A stretch of 64,000 bases of DNA from Rossellomorea sp. y25 (GTDB lineage Bacteria; Bacillota; Bacilli; Bacillales; Bacillaceae_B), in contig NZ_CP145886.1 of the NCBI RefSeq assembly GCF_038049935.1, forward strand, positions 4,015,001-4,079,000, given 5' to 3'. Positions 1 to 8,506 of this stretch are shown here, one piece after another. Made by a program: the position numbers and the translations under genes. Below the pieces are notes generated by a model. That model did no database searches. It was not told where the DNA came from and saw only the letters and a program-made list of their open reading frames with translations. Numbering within the stretch: the stretch's first letter is position 1; each line of letters starts with the position of its first letter.

Positions 1-1139
1 TAGAAATAGGATGGCTGTCTGACAGGGATATCCGGTTTGATCCCCTTTTTATGAATCCAGTTTCCATTTGGTGTCAACCACTTGAACATCGTCAGCTTGA
101 TATTGCTTCCATCTCCCATAGGAACGGCTTGTTGCACGGTGCCTTTCCCAAAGCTCTTCGTTCCGATGAGCGGATACCCTTCTGCTTCTTTTAGCGCTCC
201 AGCCAGGATTTCAGAAGCCGAGGCACTTCCCTCATCTATCAACACCACTACAGGATAAGCCTTTCTTGCTTTACTGTTTGAGAAAGATTTCATCACTTCT
301 CCACTTCGCTCTTGAATTTGAACATACGGCTTTTTCTCCGTTACGAATTCTTTAAGAATTTCTTCTACACTTGAAAGGAGACCTCCTGGATTCCCTCTCA
401 CATCCAGAACCAATCCTTCTACCTTTTTCTTTTCAAGTTCGCCTAATTGCTTTTTAAAATCAACGGCTGTATTTTCCGAGAAAGTAGTAATCTGGATGTA
501 GCCTGTTTTCTTTCCATTGACTTCCTTCACATCAGAGAGGACCGTCTCAACAGGAATTTCATCACGTTTCACAGATACTTTGATGGGGTCCGTCAGTCCT
601 TCCCGCGTAATCTCCAATTGAACCTCAGTACCCTTTTTCCCTCTGATTTTCAAAGTAGCTTCGTACAGGTCAAGTCCTTCGATGCTATTTCCGTCTACTT
701 TAATGATACGGTCATTCGGTTTCAGTCCCGCTTCTTCCGCAGGAGAATTTTTAAAAGGAGCGACAATGATCAGCTTTCCGTCCATGATTGTGACTTCTGC
801 TCCGATTCCTTCAAAAGAAGAATCCAGGGCGTCATTAAATTGCGATGCCGTTTCGGCATTCATGTAAACGGAATAAGGGTCATCCAGAGTCTTCAGCATT
901 CCCTGAATCGCACCTTCCACCAGCTGCCCTTTATCCACATCCTGAAAGAACTTGTCACTAATCAAGTCATACGCCACTTCTACTTTGTGCAGCTTGTCAT
1001 TGAGCTCGCCTTTTCCGTCAAACTGAGCAAGCTCGTCCCCACCCTTGCCCGTCCATTCCAAGCCGCCATACATTCCTCCAGCACCGATCAGCATACTGAT
1101 GATGATTGTGATGATGAGCTTTCTGCCCGTCCACTCCAT
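1..1139 (-). CDS. ctpB: Carboxyl-terminal processing protease (S41 family), 3' end beyond window
   Basis: The minus-strand frame is open from the ATG at 1139 (GGAGGGG 6 nt upstream) to the window edge, so the C-terminus is missing. Read by eye, it has an N-terminal membrane/signal segment (KLIITIIISMLIGAG), a PDZ domain (GIGAEVTIMDGKLIIVAPF ... PAEEAGLKPNDRI) and an S41 peptidase core. The catalytic Ser lies in DEGSASASEI and the general-base Lys in GTKSFGKGTVQQ. The order PDZ, Ser, Lys is that of CtpA/CtpB/Prc. In B. subtilis ctpB lies just downstream of ftsEX and its product cleaves SpoIVFA in the sigma-K checkpoint. Here about 9 kb of accessory genes separate it from ftsX. The symbol rests on family plus gene order. 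Confidence 0.9.
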   Translation of the reverse strand, partial: MEWTGRKLIITIIISMLIGAGGMYGGLEWTGKGGDELAQFDGKGELNDKLHKVEVAYDLISDKFFQDVDKGQLVEGAIQGMLKTLDDPYSVYMNAETASQFNDALDSSFEGIGAEVTIMDGKLIIVAPFKNSPAEEAGLKPNDRIIKVDGNSIEGLDLYEATLKIRGKKGTEVQLEITREGLTDPIKVSVKRDEIPVETVLSDVKEVNGKKTGYIQITTFSENTAVDFKKQLGELEKKKVEGLVLDVRGNPGGLLSSVEEILKEFVTEKKPYVQIQERSGEVMKSFSNSKARKAYPVVVLIDEGSASASEILAGALKEAEGYPLIGTKSFGKGTVQQAVPMGDGSNIKLTMFKWLTPNGNWIHKKGIKPDIPVRQPSYF

Positions 1140-1218
1140 ATATTCCCCTCCAGCTTGTTGTTGGTCTTTGTATAGATAAGAGTGGCGCGACTAAGGACGC
1201 CAGCCTTTCTTATCCAAC

Positions 1219-1265
1219 GAAAAAGACACCACACAAAAACGCGCTAAGGCGGTGCAATGTCTTTG
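1219..1265 (-). terminator. Probable terminator after metX
   Basis: On the minus strand AAAGACA(ttg)CACC pairs with GGTGTCTTT across a long loop and is followed by T-rich sequence. It lies between the metX stop and the ctpB start. The stem is bulged, so strength is uncertain. Confidence 0.5.
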
Positions 1266-1313
1266 CTTATCTAACTATATGCCGGAGGGGGACGAGTTAT
1301 GATAAGAGAGCTC

Positions 1314-2387
1314 TCATTTTGTCCCTGTAAAAACTCTTTGAACGTGATGGTTTTTGAGGTGAGAAGCAATGATTCCTCCCCACTTTTCAAATTCAACCAG
1401 GAATCCGTCATGACCAAAGGCGGTGGAGATGAAGTAGTGTTCACTCTTTGGTACGAGATGTGTAAACTCCTTTAGATAGTGAGGTGAATAAATTAAATCA
1501 CCTTCATAGCTAATCGAAATCAGTTCGCACTGATAATTCTTCGCTACCTCTTCTGTTCCTCCTCTCCCCCTTCCAATATCATGTGAGTTCATGGCTTTCA
1601 GCAGGGTAAGATAGCTGTTTGGATCAAACCGCTTTCCTAATTTCTTTCCTTGGTAATCGAGATAGCTTTCGACATTGAATTGTTCGTTTTGCTTTTCACG
1701 TTGGAAACGCTGATCGAACAGTTCCTGAGTCCGGTACGTGACCATCCCAACCATTCTGGCAATCTCTAATCCTTTTAAGATAGCGCCTGGTGGATAATGT
1801 CCCTTTTGAAATCCGGGGTCCTCTTCAATCGCTGTGATCCCGATGTGATTAAAAGCGAGACCATAATCATTCAAGGAAGGTGTGACGGCAAGAGCGAAAA
1901 CTTTATTTATATAGGCAGGATACAGGGCTCCCCATTCCAGGGCCTGCATCCCTCCCAGTGAGCCTCCGATAACCGCTTCGATGCGGTCGATCGAAAGTTG
2001 TTGGAGTGCTTCATATTGGGCATGGACCATGTCTCTTATCGTAACACCCGGGAAGTCCGGACCGTAACGTTCTCCGGTATGTCGATTGGTTGACGTTGGT
2101 CCCGTACTTCCTTCACATCCTCCTAATACATTAAAGGCAATCACATTAAAATGTTCGGTATCAATATACGACCCGGGACCAATCAGTCCATCCCACCAGC
2201 CCCGGTCTTCACTCGTTCCCTTTACGATATGGGTCCCTGTGAGGGCATGGCAAACCAGGATGGAGGGTCCTTCTTTGTTTCCTGTCCGTTCATACGTAAG
2301 ATCTACATTTTTTAACGTGGTGCCTGACTCTAATGTGAGGGATGGGATGGTAATGGAGCTTACTTCATACGTGTATGACTTCTCCAT
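1314..2387 (-). CDS. metX: Homoserine O-acetyltransferase
   Basis: 357 aa alpha/beta-hydrolase fold enzyme that acylates homoserine to O-acetylhomoserine (O-succinyl transfer is possible in this family), the activated substrate for MetY. The nucleophile Ser (about residue 143) sits in GGSLGGMQ. The triad Asp and His are visible in SYEGDLIYSP and FGHDGFL near the C-terminus. The motif NVLGGCEGSTGP is typical of MetX. The start is set by AGGAGGTGGAGGA directly upstream. It is second in a metY-metX transcription unit with a 400-nt spacer containing phased repeats, and is followed by a probable terminator. The unit is led by a SAM-I riboswitch, so expression should fall when S-adenosylmethionine is high. 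Confidence 0.92.
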   Translation of the reverse strand: MEKSYTYEVSSITIPSLTLESGTTLKNVDLTYERTGNKEGPSILVCHALTGTHIVKGTSEDRGWWDGLIGPGSYIDTEHFNVIAFNVLGGCEGSTGPTSTNRHTGERYGPDFPGVTIRDMVHAQYEALQQLSIDRIEAVIGGSLGGMQALEWGALYPAYINKVFALAVTPSLNDYGLAFNHIGITAIEEDPGFQKGHYPPGAILKGLEIARMVGMVTYRTQELFDQRFQREKQNEQFNVESYLDYQGKKLGKRFDPNSYLTLLKAMNSHDIGRGRGGTEEVAKNYQCELISISYEGDLIYSPHYLKEFTHLVPKSEHYFISTAFGHDGFLVEFEKWGGIIASHLKNHHVQRVFTGTK

Positions 2388-2574
2388 TCCTCCACCTCCT
2401 TTTTTGGTGTTGTAGCGGGGGGATCAGGATTCCACACCAGATAGCCCCGCTTGTAAAACAGTTGACTTTGGACTGATTTTTGGATATTGCCATTAGGGCG
2501 TTGAGAATTCGTCGTTAAGACTTTCGTCAAGAATTCAGATATTCATTCTAGGGGACGGCGCGTGCATCCTGTTC

Positions 2575-2680
2575 GCTGATACAATCCCGATTTTGCTGAT
2601 ATATTCGAAATTCCGCTGATAAAATCAGGTTTTCGCTGATATATTCGAAATTCCGCTGATAAAATCAGGTTTTCGCTGAT
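2575..2680. repeat. Phased 20-bp GCTGAT array in the metY-metX spacer
   Basis: The hexamer GCTGAT starts at 2575, 2595, 2615, 2635, 2655 and 2675, exactly every 20 bp. The 14 bp between cores alternate between two types (atattcgaaattcc and aaaatcaggttttc), giving a 40-bp higher-order repeat. It lies between the metY stop and the metX start. Function is unknown. Confidence 0.9.
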
Positions 2681-2789
2681 ATCTCCCTTAAGTAGACCCC
2701 GGATGCTCTATAAATAGTATCTAAATCCACCTTTTCACCCTGTAAAGTGATTTCAATGACGATTTTAGGGCCATATTCTCCAGTTTCTA

Positions 2790-4085
2790 TCACACCCGTG
2801 ATGTTTCCAACGCCACTTCAATAGCATGGTCCAAGTCCTCGATCAGGTCCTTCGCAGACTCTAATCCAACAGAAAGTCTCACAAGATCCTCGGTTACCCC
2901 TGTAGCACGAATTTCCTGGTCGTTTAATTGCTGATGGGTCGTGGATGCCGGGTGGATGATCAGTGATTTTGCATCCCCTACATTGGCCACATGAGACCAA
3001 AGAGAAATGTTATCGACTACTTTCCGTCCGGAATCTCTCCCACCTTTAATACCAAATACGACGATGGAACCCGCTCCGTTTTTCAAGTATTTTTGAGCAA
3101 GCTTGTGAGACGGATGCTGAGGCAACCCTGGATAGGATACCCACGCAACGCCATTATGCTGATCTAAATGCTCCGCAATCTTAAAGGCATTCTCTGTGTG
3201 ACGTTCGATGCGAAGATGAAGCGTTTCTAATCCCTGCAACAGAAGGAATGCGTTTTGCGGACTTAAGCACGCCCCTAAGTCACGAAGCAGCTGCACCCTT
3301 AATTTTGTAATGAATGCTGCCGGTCCTACATCCTGTGCGTAGCGCAGTCCATTATAGCTTCGGTCCTCTTCTGTGAAACCCGGGAACTTTTCATGATTCC
3401 AATCGAACTTCCCACCGTCAATGACAACTCCCCCGATTGCTGTACCGTGACCTCCGATCCATTTTGTTGCAGAGTGGATGACGATATCCGCTCCCCACTC
3501 GATCGGCTTACATACATATGGAGTGGCAAAGGTATTATCGATGATCAACGGGATATGATGGTCATGTGCCACTTTTGCTACCGCTTCAATATCAAGCACA
3601 TGTAGACTTGGATTCCCGATTGTTTCAGCGAATACCGCTTTCGTTTTAGGAGTGATCGCTTTGCGGAAATTTTCCGGGTCTGTCGGATCTACGAAATGCA
3701 CCTTGATACCGTATTTCGGGAGAGTGGTAGAGAATAGATTATAGGTTCCACCATAGAGATTGGTAGCTGCTACAATTTCATCACCTGCTCCGGCGATATT
3801 TAAGATTGATAGTGAGATAGCGGCCATTCCGGATGATACACCAAGTGCTCCGATTCCTCCTTCTAACAGAGCAAGGCGTTTTTCCAACACGTCTACAGTC
3901 GGGTTCATGATGCGCGTATAAATGTTACCCGGCACTTCAAGGGCAAATAATTTTGCCGCATGATCACTGTTATCGAAAACGTAGGATGTCGTTTGGTAAA
4001 TCGGCACTGCCCTCGAACCTGTAGATGGATCCGGCTCCTGGCCGCCGTGAAGTAGTAGTGTGTCGAAATCGAATGATTTTGTCAT
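2790..4085 (-). CDS. metY: O-acetylhomoserine sulfhydrylase / aminocarboxypropyltransferase
   Basis: 431 aa PLP enzyme of the Cys/Met metabolism family that makes homocysteine from O-acetylhomoserine and sulfide. The N-terminus [20 protein letters not shown] is typical of the long (about 430 aa) MetY class rather than the 380-aa cystathionine synthases. The PLP-binding Lys is in [16 protein letters not shown] and the cofactor-binding Asp in [10 protein letters not shown]. The start is supported by TAGGAGGAATTCTC upstream. The leader carries a promoter, a SAM-I riboswitch and its terminator, and then a 285-nt stretch with 25-bp phased repeats before the start codon. With metX it forms a direct sulfhydrylation route to homocysteine. 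Confidence 0.92.
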   Translation of the reverse strand: MTKSFDFDTLLLHGGQEPDPSTGSRAVPIYQTTSYVFDNSDHAAKLFALEVPGNIYTRIMNPTVDVLEKRLALLEGGIGALGVSSGMAAISLSILNIAGAGDEIVAATNLYGGTYNLFSTTLPKYGIKVHFVDPTDPENFRKAITPKTKAVFAETIGNPSLHVLDIEAVAKVAHDHHIPLIIDNTFATPYVCKPIEWGADIVIHSATKWIGGHGTAIGGVVIDGGKFDWNHEKFPGFTEEDRSYNGLRYAQDVGPAAFITKLRVQLLRDLGACLSPQNAFLLLQGLETLHLRIERHTENAFKIAEHLDQHNGVAWVSYPGLPQHPSHKLAQKYLKNGAGSIVVFGIKGGRDSGRKVVDNISLWSHVANVGDAKSLIIHPASTTHQQLNDQEIRATGVTEDLVRLSVGLESAKDLIEDLDHAIEVALETSRV

Positions 4086-4154
4086 AGAGAATTCCTCCTA
4101 AATGGTTTTGGTGATTGGGTTTCCGTTTTGCGGTTGAATGTTTTGGACGTTTGC

Positions 4155-4309
4155 CTGTTAAAGTTTGTTAGAATTTTGACTGTTGAATTCAGAATGATAT
4201 TTGACTGTTAAAATAATGCGTTTTTTTAACAGTTGAATTTTCGACTTATTTTAACTGTTAAATATCGTCCCATTTTCTCCTGTTAAATTTCCACCAAAAT
4301 TCTGCTGTC
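4155..4309. repeat. Phased 25-bp CTGTT array in the metY leader
   Basis: CTGTT (or a close variant) starts at 4155, 4180, 4205, 4230 (as CAGTT), 4255, 4280 and 4305 (as CTGTC), exactly every 25 bp. Sequence between cores is AT-rich and poorly conserved. The array lies between the riboswitch terminator and the metY start. Function is unknown. Confidence 0.85.
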
Positions 4310-4365
4310 GAACTCTGAAACTGAAAAATCGAAGAAGTATGTTTCCTTAAGAAGATAGAAGAGGA

Positions 4366-4397
4366 AAAAATAAAAAACCCTCTTCCTAAGAAGAGGG
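4366..4397 (-). terminator. SAM riboswitch expression-platform terminator
   Basis: On the minus strand CCCTCTTC pairs with GAAGAGGG around a short loop, followed by a T-rich tract. It lies 20 nt downstream of the S-box aptamer, as expected for a SAM-induced terminator. Confidence 0.9.
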
Positions 4398-4416
4398 TCT
4401 AATTTAATAGGGTCCT

Positions 4417-4538
4417 CCTCTTATCTTTCAGGCAATCGCCTGCAGGAATTAGCACCTTTTCATGCGACGCATTACTGCGTACATGAAGGTTGCCGGGTTT
4501 CATCGGGCCTAGTCCCTCCACCTCTCTGGATAAGAGCA
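4417..4538 (-). promoter_or_regulatory. SAM-I (S-box) riboswitch controlling metY-metX
   Basis: The minus strand reads CTCTTATCCAGAGAGGTGGAG, then GGGACTAGGCCCGATGAAAC, CCGGCAACC, a variable hairpin, GGTGCTAATTCCTGCAG and AAAGATAAGAG. These are the P1-P4 signature blocks of the S-box, with P1 closed by CTCTTATC/GATAAGAG. The aptamer is preceded by a sigma-A promoter and followed by an intrinsic terminator, so SAM binding should terminate transcription before metY. Confidence 0.97.
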
Positions 4539-4575
4539 TGTAGTTGTCAATGTGAAAATTCTTGCGTTGAGATGA

Positions 4576-4605
4576 ATTATAAGGGGTAACCGACCTCAAC
4601 GTCAA
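4576..4605 (-). promoter_or_regulatory. Sigma-A promoter of the metY-metX unit
   Basis: TTGACG (-35, 4605-4600), 18-bp spacer, TATAAT (-10, 4581-4576) on the minus strand, about 40 nt upstream of the riboswitch aptamer. Confidence 0.85.
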
Positions 4606-4631
4606 GAGTATTTTTAGAATTTTTACATTAT

Positions 4632-5771
4632 TTAATTTTTAACCGAAGCTGTAATCGCTTCGTTAAATTGCACGACGATGTCTTCCCCATCCTCAATACC
4701 TAACGATATGCGCACGACATGTGTGTTTATTCCGAGTTTTTCCTGCGCATCCTTCGGCAGGGCACGATGAGACGTTCCTAATGGATATGAGACCGTAGTC
4801 TCCACGCCGGCAAGAGAAGGGATGATTTTAATCCAGCCAAGTGATTTGAAGAATGTGCTGATGTCACATGTGTTGGATAGCTCGATCGTTACGATGGCTC
4901 CATTTCCTTTATCGGATAAATCCGTTGGGTAATAAACTTCCTTCACGTATTCATTTGCTCGAAGGTCCGCCGCAAGAACTTCGGCATTCCTTGCTTGGGT
5001 CCCCATTCGGAGAGCCAGTGTTTTCGCTCCGCGGCATGTCAGCCAGGCTTCAAATGGACTCAGGTTCGAACCGATGTTGACGACTTTTTCTCTCGCTTTT
5101 TGAACAAGATCTTCCTTCCCGACTATGACTCCTGCTGTGATATCACTATGTCCTCCGATATACTTCGTGGCACTGTGAGCGACCAGATCCACCCCTTCTA
5201 AGAAAGGGTGGCGCAGAAACGGTGTGGCGAATGTGTTATCGATCATTGTTTTCAGGTTGTGTTTTTCAGCGAATCCGACCATTTTAGGGATATCTTCCAC
5301 TCGCATAAACGGGTTTGTGACGGTCTCACTGTAGATGAGTTTGGTTTGTGGAGTAATGGCTCCCTCTAATTCCTCTAAACTTGTAAAATCAACGAATGAA
5401 GTAGAAATACCGAGTGATTTCAGCTCTTCTTTCAGCATATGGAACGTACCCCCGTATAAATCCTCGGCAGCAATGATGTGATCCCCTGATTGCACAACAG
5501 CGAGGATACCAACAAGGATGGCCGATAATCCAGAAGAAGTTGCTACACCTGCCGGGGCTCCTTCCAAGTCTGCCACCATCTTTCCAAGCTCGTCTGTATT
5601 TGGATTTCCCGTTCTTGTGTAGAGATAAGGAGACTTCCCTTCATAGAAACCCTCCAACTCCTCTAAAGAAGTAAAAGAAAAAGCAGAGGTCTGATAAATC
5701 GGAGTCGTCTTACTGCGGATTTCCTCTGTTCCTTTTAACTGACTGTGCACGACCTTAGTTGTGAATTTCAT
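4632..5771 (-). CDS. PLP-dependent transsulfuration family enzyme (cystathionine gamma-synthase / beta-lyase / methionine gamma-lyase type)
   Basis: 379 aa using the ATG at 5771 (GGAAGGA upstream). A longer in-frame start at 5918 would overlap the terminator and end of the next gene and is unlikely. The PLP Lys is in AHSATKYIGGHSD and the cofactor-binding Asp in [30 protein letters not shown] is the conserved tyrosine-phosphate-binding region. Length fits the 370-390 aa MetB/MetC/MGL class, but these activities cannot be separated by eye. It is immediately upstream of, but transcribed separately from, the S-box metY-metX unit, so a role in methionine or cysteine interconversion is inferred. 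Confidence 0.85.
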   Translation of the reverse strand: MKFTTKVVHSQLKGTEEIRSKTTPIYQTSAFSFTSLEELEGFYEGKSPYLYTRTGNPNTDELGKMVADLEGAPAGVATSSGLSAILVGILAVVQSGDHIIAAEDLYGGTFHMLKEELKSLGISTSFVDFTSLEELEGAITPQTKLIYSETVTNPFMRVEDIPKMVGFAEKHNLKTMIDNTFATPFLRHPFLEGVDLVAHSATKYIGGHSDITAGVIVGKEDLVQKAREKVVNIGSNLSPFEAWLTCRGAKTLALRMGTQARNAEVLAADLRANEYVKEVYYPTDLSDKGNGAIVTIELSNTCDISTFFKSLGWIKIIPSLAGVETTVSYPLGTSHRALPKDAQEKLGINTHVVRISLGIEDGEDIVVQFNEAITASVKN

Positions 5772-5856
5772 CTCTCTTTCATCCTTCCTGAATCTATGTA
5801 TTTTTAAAAGTGTATCATATTCAGAAGATTGTGAGGAGTAAGATCTTTTGGAGGCA

Positions 5857-5888
5857 TAAAAAAACACCTGCCAAATTGCAACAGGTGC
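5857..5888 (-). terminator. Terminator after the DUF302 gene
   Basis: On the minus strand GCACCTG and CAGGTG(T) form a hairpin followed by TTTTTTT. It lies just past the stop of the 5897 gene and supports a start at 5771, not 5918, for the next gene. Confidence 0.8.
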
Positions 5889-5896
5889 ACTGCGTT

Positions 5897-6280
5897 TTAT
5901 TGAACGTTTTCCAAACATCCGATCAGGCGATTTTCAATATCCAATGCCAGGCTTTTTAGTTCATCGTTATCCACCATCTCGATCAGCTTGCTTGGTTTTG
6001 CCATACCGATCTTGGTGGTACCGCCTTCTGTGTATACCGTCACTTTGCAAGGAAGGAAGTAGCTTACGAGCATGCTTTCTTCCAGCACCTTTTTAGCTTC
6101 ATGTGGATTACACACCTCTAATACGACTACTTCTTCGTTGAAATCAAGGCCCTTATCCTGCAATTTCTGGGCAAGATCGAGATTCCATAGTACACCGAAG
6201 CTCTCATCTTTCAGGACAGTTTCTACCGCTTCCACTGCTTCTTTCACACTCATTGAAACTTCCTTTGTGTAATGAAACAT
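5897..6280 (-). CDS. DUF302 family protein
   Basis: 127 aa from the ATG at 6280, preceded by AAGGAGGAGATGTGAAC; the ATG 11 codons earlier lacks a site. The sequence matches the DUF302 pattern: SVKEAVEAVETVLKDESFGVLWNLD, then VVLEVCNPHEAKKVLEE with its Cys, then LPCKVTVYTEGGTTKIGMAKPS. Family members are often found in sulfur-oxidising or redox contexts, but the biochemical role is not established. It has its own terminator. The neighbouring methionine enzymes and TlpA-like protein make a sulfur/redox role plausible, but this is inference. The stretch of more than 20 residues quoted here is shown only in separated pieces of the family pattern. Confidence 0.8.
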   Translation of the reverse strand: MFHYTKEVSMSVKEAVEAVETVLKDESFGVLWNLDLAQKLQDKGLDFNEEVVVLEVCNPHEAKKVLEESMLVSYFLPCKVTVYTEGGTTKIGMAKPSKLIEMVDNDELKSLALDIENRLIGCLENVQ

Positions 6281-6371
6281 GTTCACATCTCCTCCTTTTT
6301 TTATCACATTCATTTAATACCTCATAGAGTATAAGGTCAAACATCGATATTCAGAGGTCCGTCCCTCTCCA

Positions 6372-6953
6372 TTATTCCATTCCTTCGACCATTTTACCCA
6401 TCATGTCTTCGTTCATGGGGCCGACGATTTTGTGTTGGATGATGCCTTTGGTGTCGATCATGTAGGTGGTCGGGATGGTAAATACACGGTATTCGTCACC
6501 GACCGCCCCCTCTTTATCCATTGGGACAGGGAAGGTCAGTTCATAACCGTCGACAAATTGGTGGACTGCTTTTTCCCCATCGTCCATGGACGTCAGATTG
6601 ACGGCAAGGATTTCAACGTTTTCTTTCTCTGCATTGTTTTCGTAGTAACTCTGCATATGGGGCATTTCAGCTTTACATGGCGGACACCAGGTTGCCCAGA
6701 AATTCAGGATCACTTTCTTACCTTGATAATTTGAAAGCTTTACGGCTTCACCCTCTAAGGTGGTTAATTTAAAATCCGGAGCGCGGTCCCCTTTTGCGAG
6801 CCCCTGCTGTGCATTAGAAAGATCCATGGATTCATTGGCTAATTGTGCAGCCTCTTCCCTGGCCTTCTTTTCCTGTTGATCCTGAAAAAAGTTCACTAAG
6901 AAAATGCCGATAAGAAGCGCAACGATGGCCAAAGCAAAATTTCGTTTATTCAT
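6372..6953 (-). CDS. Membrane-anchored TlpA/ResA-like thiol-disulfide oxidoreductase
   Basis: 193 aa. Residues 6-23 form an N-terminal membrane anchor, followed by a charged linker and a thioredoxin-fold domain from about residue 56 (APDFKLTTLEG). The active site CPPC is at 90-93 within FWATWCPPCKAEMP. PTTYMID carries the cis-Pro loop. Domain order and length fit the ResA/StoA/YneN group, which reduces or oxidises Cys pairs outside the membrane. The start overlaps the stop of the upstream membrane protein gene by 8 bp, so translation is probably coupled. Partner substrates cannot be read from sequence; a cytochrome c maturation role is possible but unproven. Confidence 0.88.
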   Translation of the reverse strand: MNKRNFALAIVALLIGIFLVNFFQDQQEKKAREEAAQLANESMDLSNAQQGLAKGDRAPDFKLTTLEGEAVKLSNYQGKKVILNFWATWCPPCKAEMPHMQSYYENNAEKENVEILAVNLTSMDDGEKAVHQFVDGYELTFPVPMDKEGAVGDEYRVFTIPTTYMIDTKGIIQHKIVGPMNEDMMGKMVEGME

Positions 6954-7569
6954 TGTGTTTCCTCCTTATGTTTAAGAGAAAGATGAGATAGGTCATCATG
7001 ATCAGATATGTCCAGGTGGTGACGGTAAATTCAAAGCCGCCGATGAAGGCACTTAGAAATAACTGTACTAAAGTAAACATGACTAATAACTGTCCTGCCC
7101 AGATATCACCACCGGAATCACTGGCTTTTTTAATAAAAAAGACAGTGATCAATAGATTGAGCAGTACTTGAATACCAGCTAGAAGATAGTGGTGATGAAG
7201 CATATGAAGGACAGCTTCAAAGACAAGAACTGTGACCATCCATGAAATGATGATAGTAGACGGATGATCCACTTTTTTAACAAATATGTAAGTAAGCGCC
7301 GCTATCAGTCCCAACCAGTACCCAACGACTCCTCCGTGAAAGTAGAGGATGGTAATGGGATGCTTCATAACCGTTTGGAAGTCAACCACAATCACACTCA
7401 GTTTCCAGACGAGTAAAAAGGTAAAAATACCATTGGAATACCAATCGCTTGCCTTTCTATCCCAGAAGAAGAGGAACAGGAAAGTGAGTATGACCGAAGA
7501 GATAATGGCTCCCCACGAAGCCGGGAATGTGAAGGAGCCTATGGTGTACCACTGTTCAATCATAGCCAT
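6946..7569 (-). CDS. Polytopic membrane protein paired with TlpA-like protein
   Basis: 207 aa, almost entirely hydrophobic with about six to seven membrane segments. The stretch ILYFHGGVVGYWLG recalls the conserved GG-HGG-G region of prolipoprotein diacylglyceryl transferase (Lgt), but other Lgt residues were not recognised, so only a distant relation is suggested. The 8-bp overlap with the downstream TlpA-like gene indicates a two-gene operon and a likely functional pair at the membrane. No clear start alternative; the ATG at 7569 was used, with GGAGG upstream. Confidence 0.7.
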   Translation of the reverse strand: MAMIEQWYTIGSFTFPASWGAIISSVILTFLFLFFWDRKASDWYSNGIFTFLLVWKLSVIVVDFQTVMKHPITILYFHGGVVGYWLGLIAALTYIFVKKVDHPSTIIISWMVTVLVFEAVLHMLHHHYLLAGIQVLLNLLITVFFIKKASDSGGDIWAGQLLVMFTLVQLFLSAFIGGFEFTVTTWTYLIMMTYLIFLLNIRRKHNE

Positions 7570-7602
7570 TCAACTCCCTCCAGTCACGTTCTGGTTTATT
7601 TA

Positions 7603-8172
7603 TTATTCTTTTTTAACGACAATGTAATAAACCGATGGATGCAAGTGACCTATTGTTGTGCGGAACCCGGATGATTTGAGCTGTCGATCGAGTTCCCCGG
7701 AAGAAATGCGATGATCTAAAGGCGGTCCCATTTCTGATTCTACCTTTTCCCAATCCAGGATCAGCCAAATGCCATCTTCCTTCAGCATATCGTGTAAATC
7801 CTGAAATACTTTGATCAGATCGGGAACTTCATGCAAGACAAAGGCAGATACAATTTTATCCAAAGTGCCTTTATTGAAACTGAGGTATTCAAGGGACGAT
7901 TTCACATAAACGATATTGTCTACATTTTCTTCATTTGCACGGTGTTTCAAGTATTCCAGCATTTCCTGCTGCAGATCTACTGCCTGGACATTCGATTCAA
8001 CCGTTTTCGCAATGGGAAGGGTCAGGTAGCCATTCCCACAGCCCAAGTCGGCGACGATATCGTCTTCATTGAGTTTGAGAAGTTCGAGAACTTTTTCCAC
8101 CGGTACGAGCTCTTGACGTCTTGGATCCAGGAGCTTTGAAGCTCTATGGTGTTCAAATAAATCTCCGGCCAT
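7603..8172 (-). CDS. Class I SAM-dependent methyltransferase
   Basis: 189 aa from the ATG at 8172, chosen because GGAGG lies 8 nt upstream; an ATG 5 codons earlier is inside that site. Motif I is VADLGCGNGYLTLPIA, followed by the acidic end of beta-2 (VQAVDLQQEM) and motif IV-like DKIVSAFVLHEV, the layout of Methyltransf_11/25 proteins. The substrate cannot be inferred. It ends 34 nt before the membrane protein gene at 7569 and may be co-transcribed with it and the TlpA-like gene. Confidence 0.85.
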   Translation of the reverse strand: MAGDLFEHHRASKLLDPRRQELVPVEKVLELLKLNEDDIVADLGCGNGYLTLPIAKTVESNVQAVDLQQEMLEYLKHRANEENVDNIVYVKSSLEYLSFNKGTLDKIVSAFVLHEVPDLIKVFQDLHDMLKEDGIWLILDWEKVESEMGPPLDHRISSGELDRQLKSSGFRTTIGHLHPSVYYIVVKKE

Positions 8173-8317
8173 TGGGAATTCCTCCATTCGTTAAATATAC
8201 CCTTATATGTATTAGTATCTTAAATCTTTTATATACAAGCAAGTTATTTACTCATAGTGTATCCTATAGGAGAATTATTACAGATAGCATGGAGTAATGT
8301 GTGTCGAAATTTTGAAT

Positions 8318-8354
8318 TATAAAAGGATTCCCCATGAAGGAGAATCCTTTATTT
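8318..8354. terminator. Bidirectional intrinsic terminator
   Basis: AAAGGATTC (8322-8330) pairs with GAATCCTTT (8342-8350), with A/T-rich flanks on both sides. On the minus strand it would end a transcript arising near the Zur box at 8466. Confidence 0.7.
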
Positions 8355-8465
8355 CTGCTTTTGTAGTATAGGGGTTTCCTCTATGTTTTTTGCAGTGATT
8401 GATCAGTGGACAGTATAGAAAGAAAAACACCGGTTCCCTGCTATTTCCTACTAAGTATTGCTTTT

Positions 8466-8486
8466 ATAACGAAATGATTACGATTT
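8466..8486. promoter_or_regulatory. Zur box without an adjacent recognised gene
   Basis: The minus strand reads AAATCGTAATCATTTCGTTAT, nearly the B. subtilis Zur consensus AAATCGTAATnATTACGATTT. It overlaps a possible TTATAA -10. The only features before the terminator at 8318 are about 110 nt of sequence with no convincing ORF. See findings. Confidence 0.75.
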
Positions 8487-8506
8487 AAACTCTAAACTTC
8501 TACTTA

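Noticed and set aside
447..1175. 242-codon plus-strand ORF opposite ctpB
   Set aside because: It is antisense to a clear S41 protease frame, has no ribosome-binding site and no protein-like motifs.
5772..5918. N-terminal extension of the transsulfuration enzyme to 5918
   Set aside because: It would run through the terminator of the DUF302 gene, lacks a ribosome-binding site, and makes the protein longer than its family.
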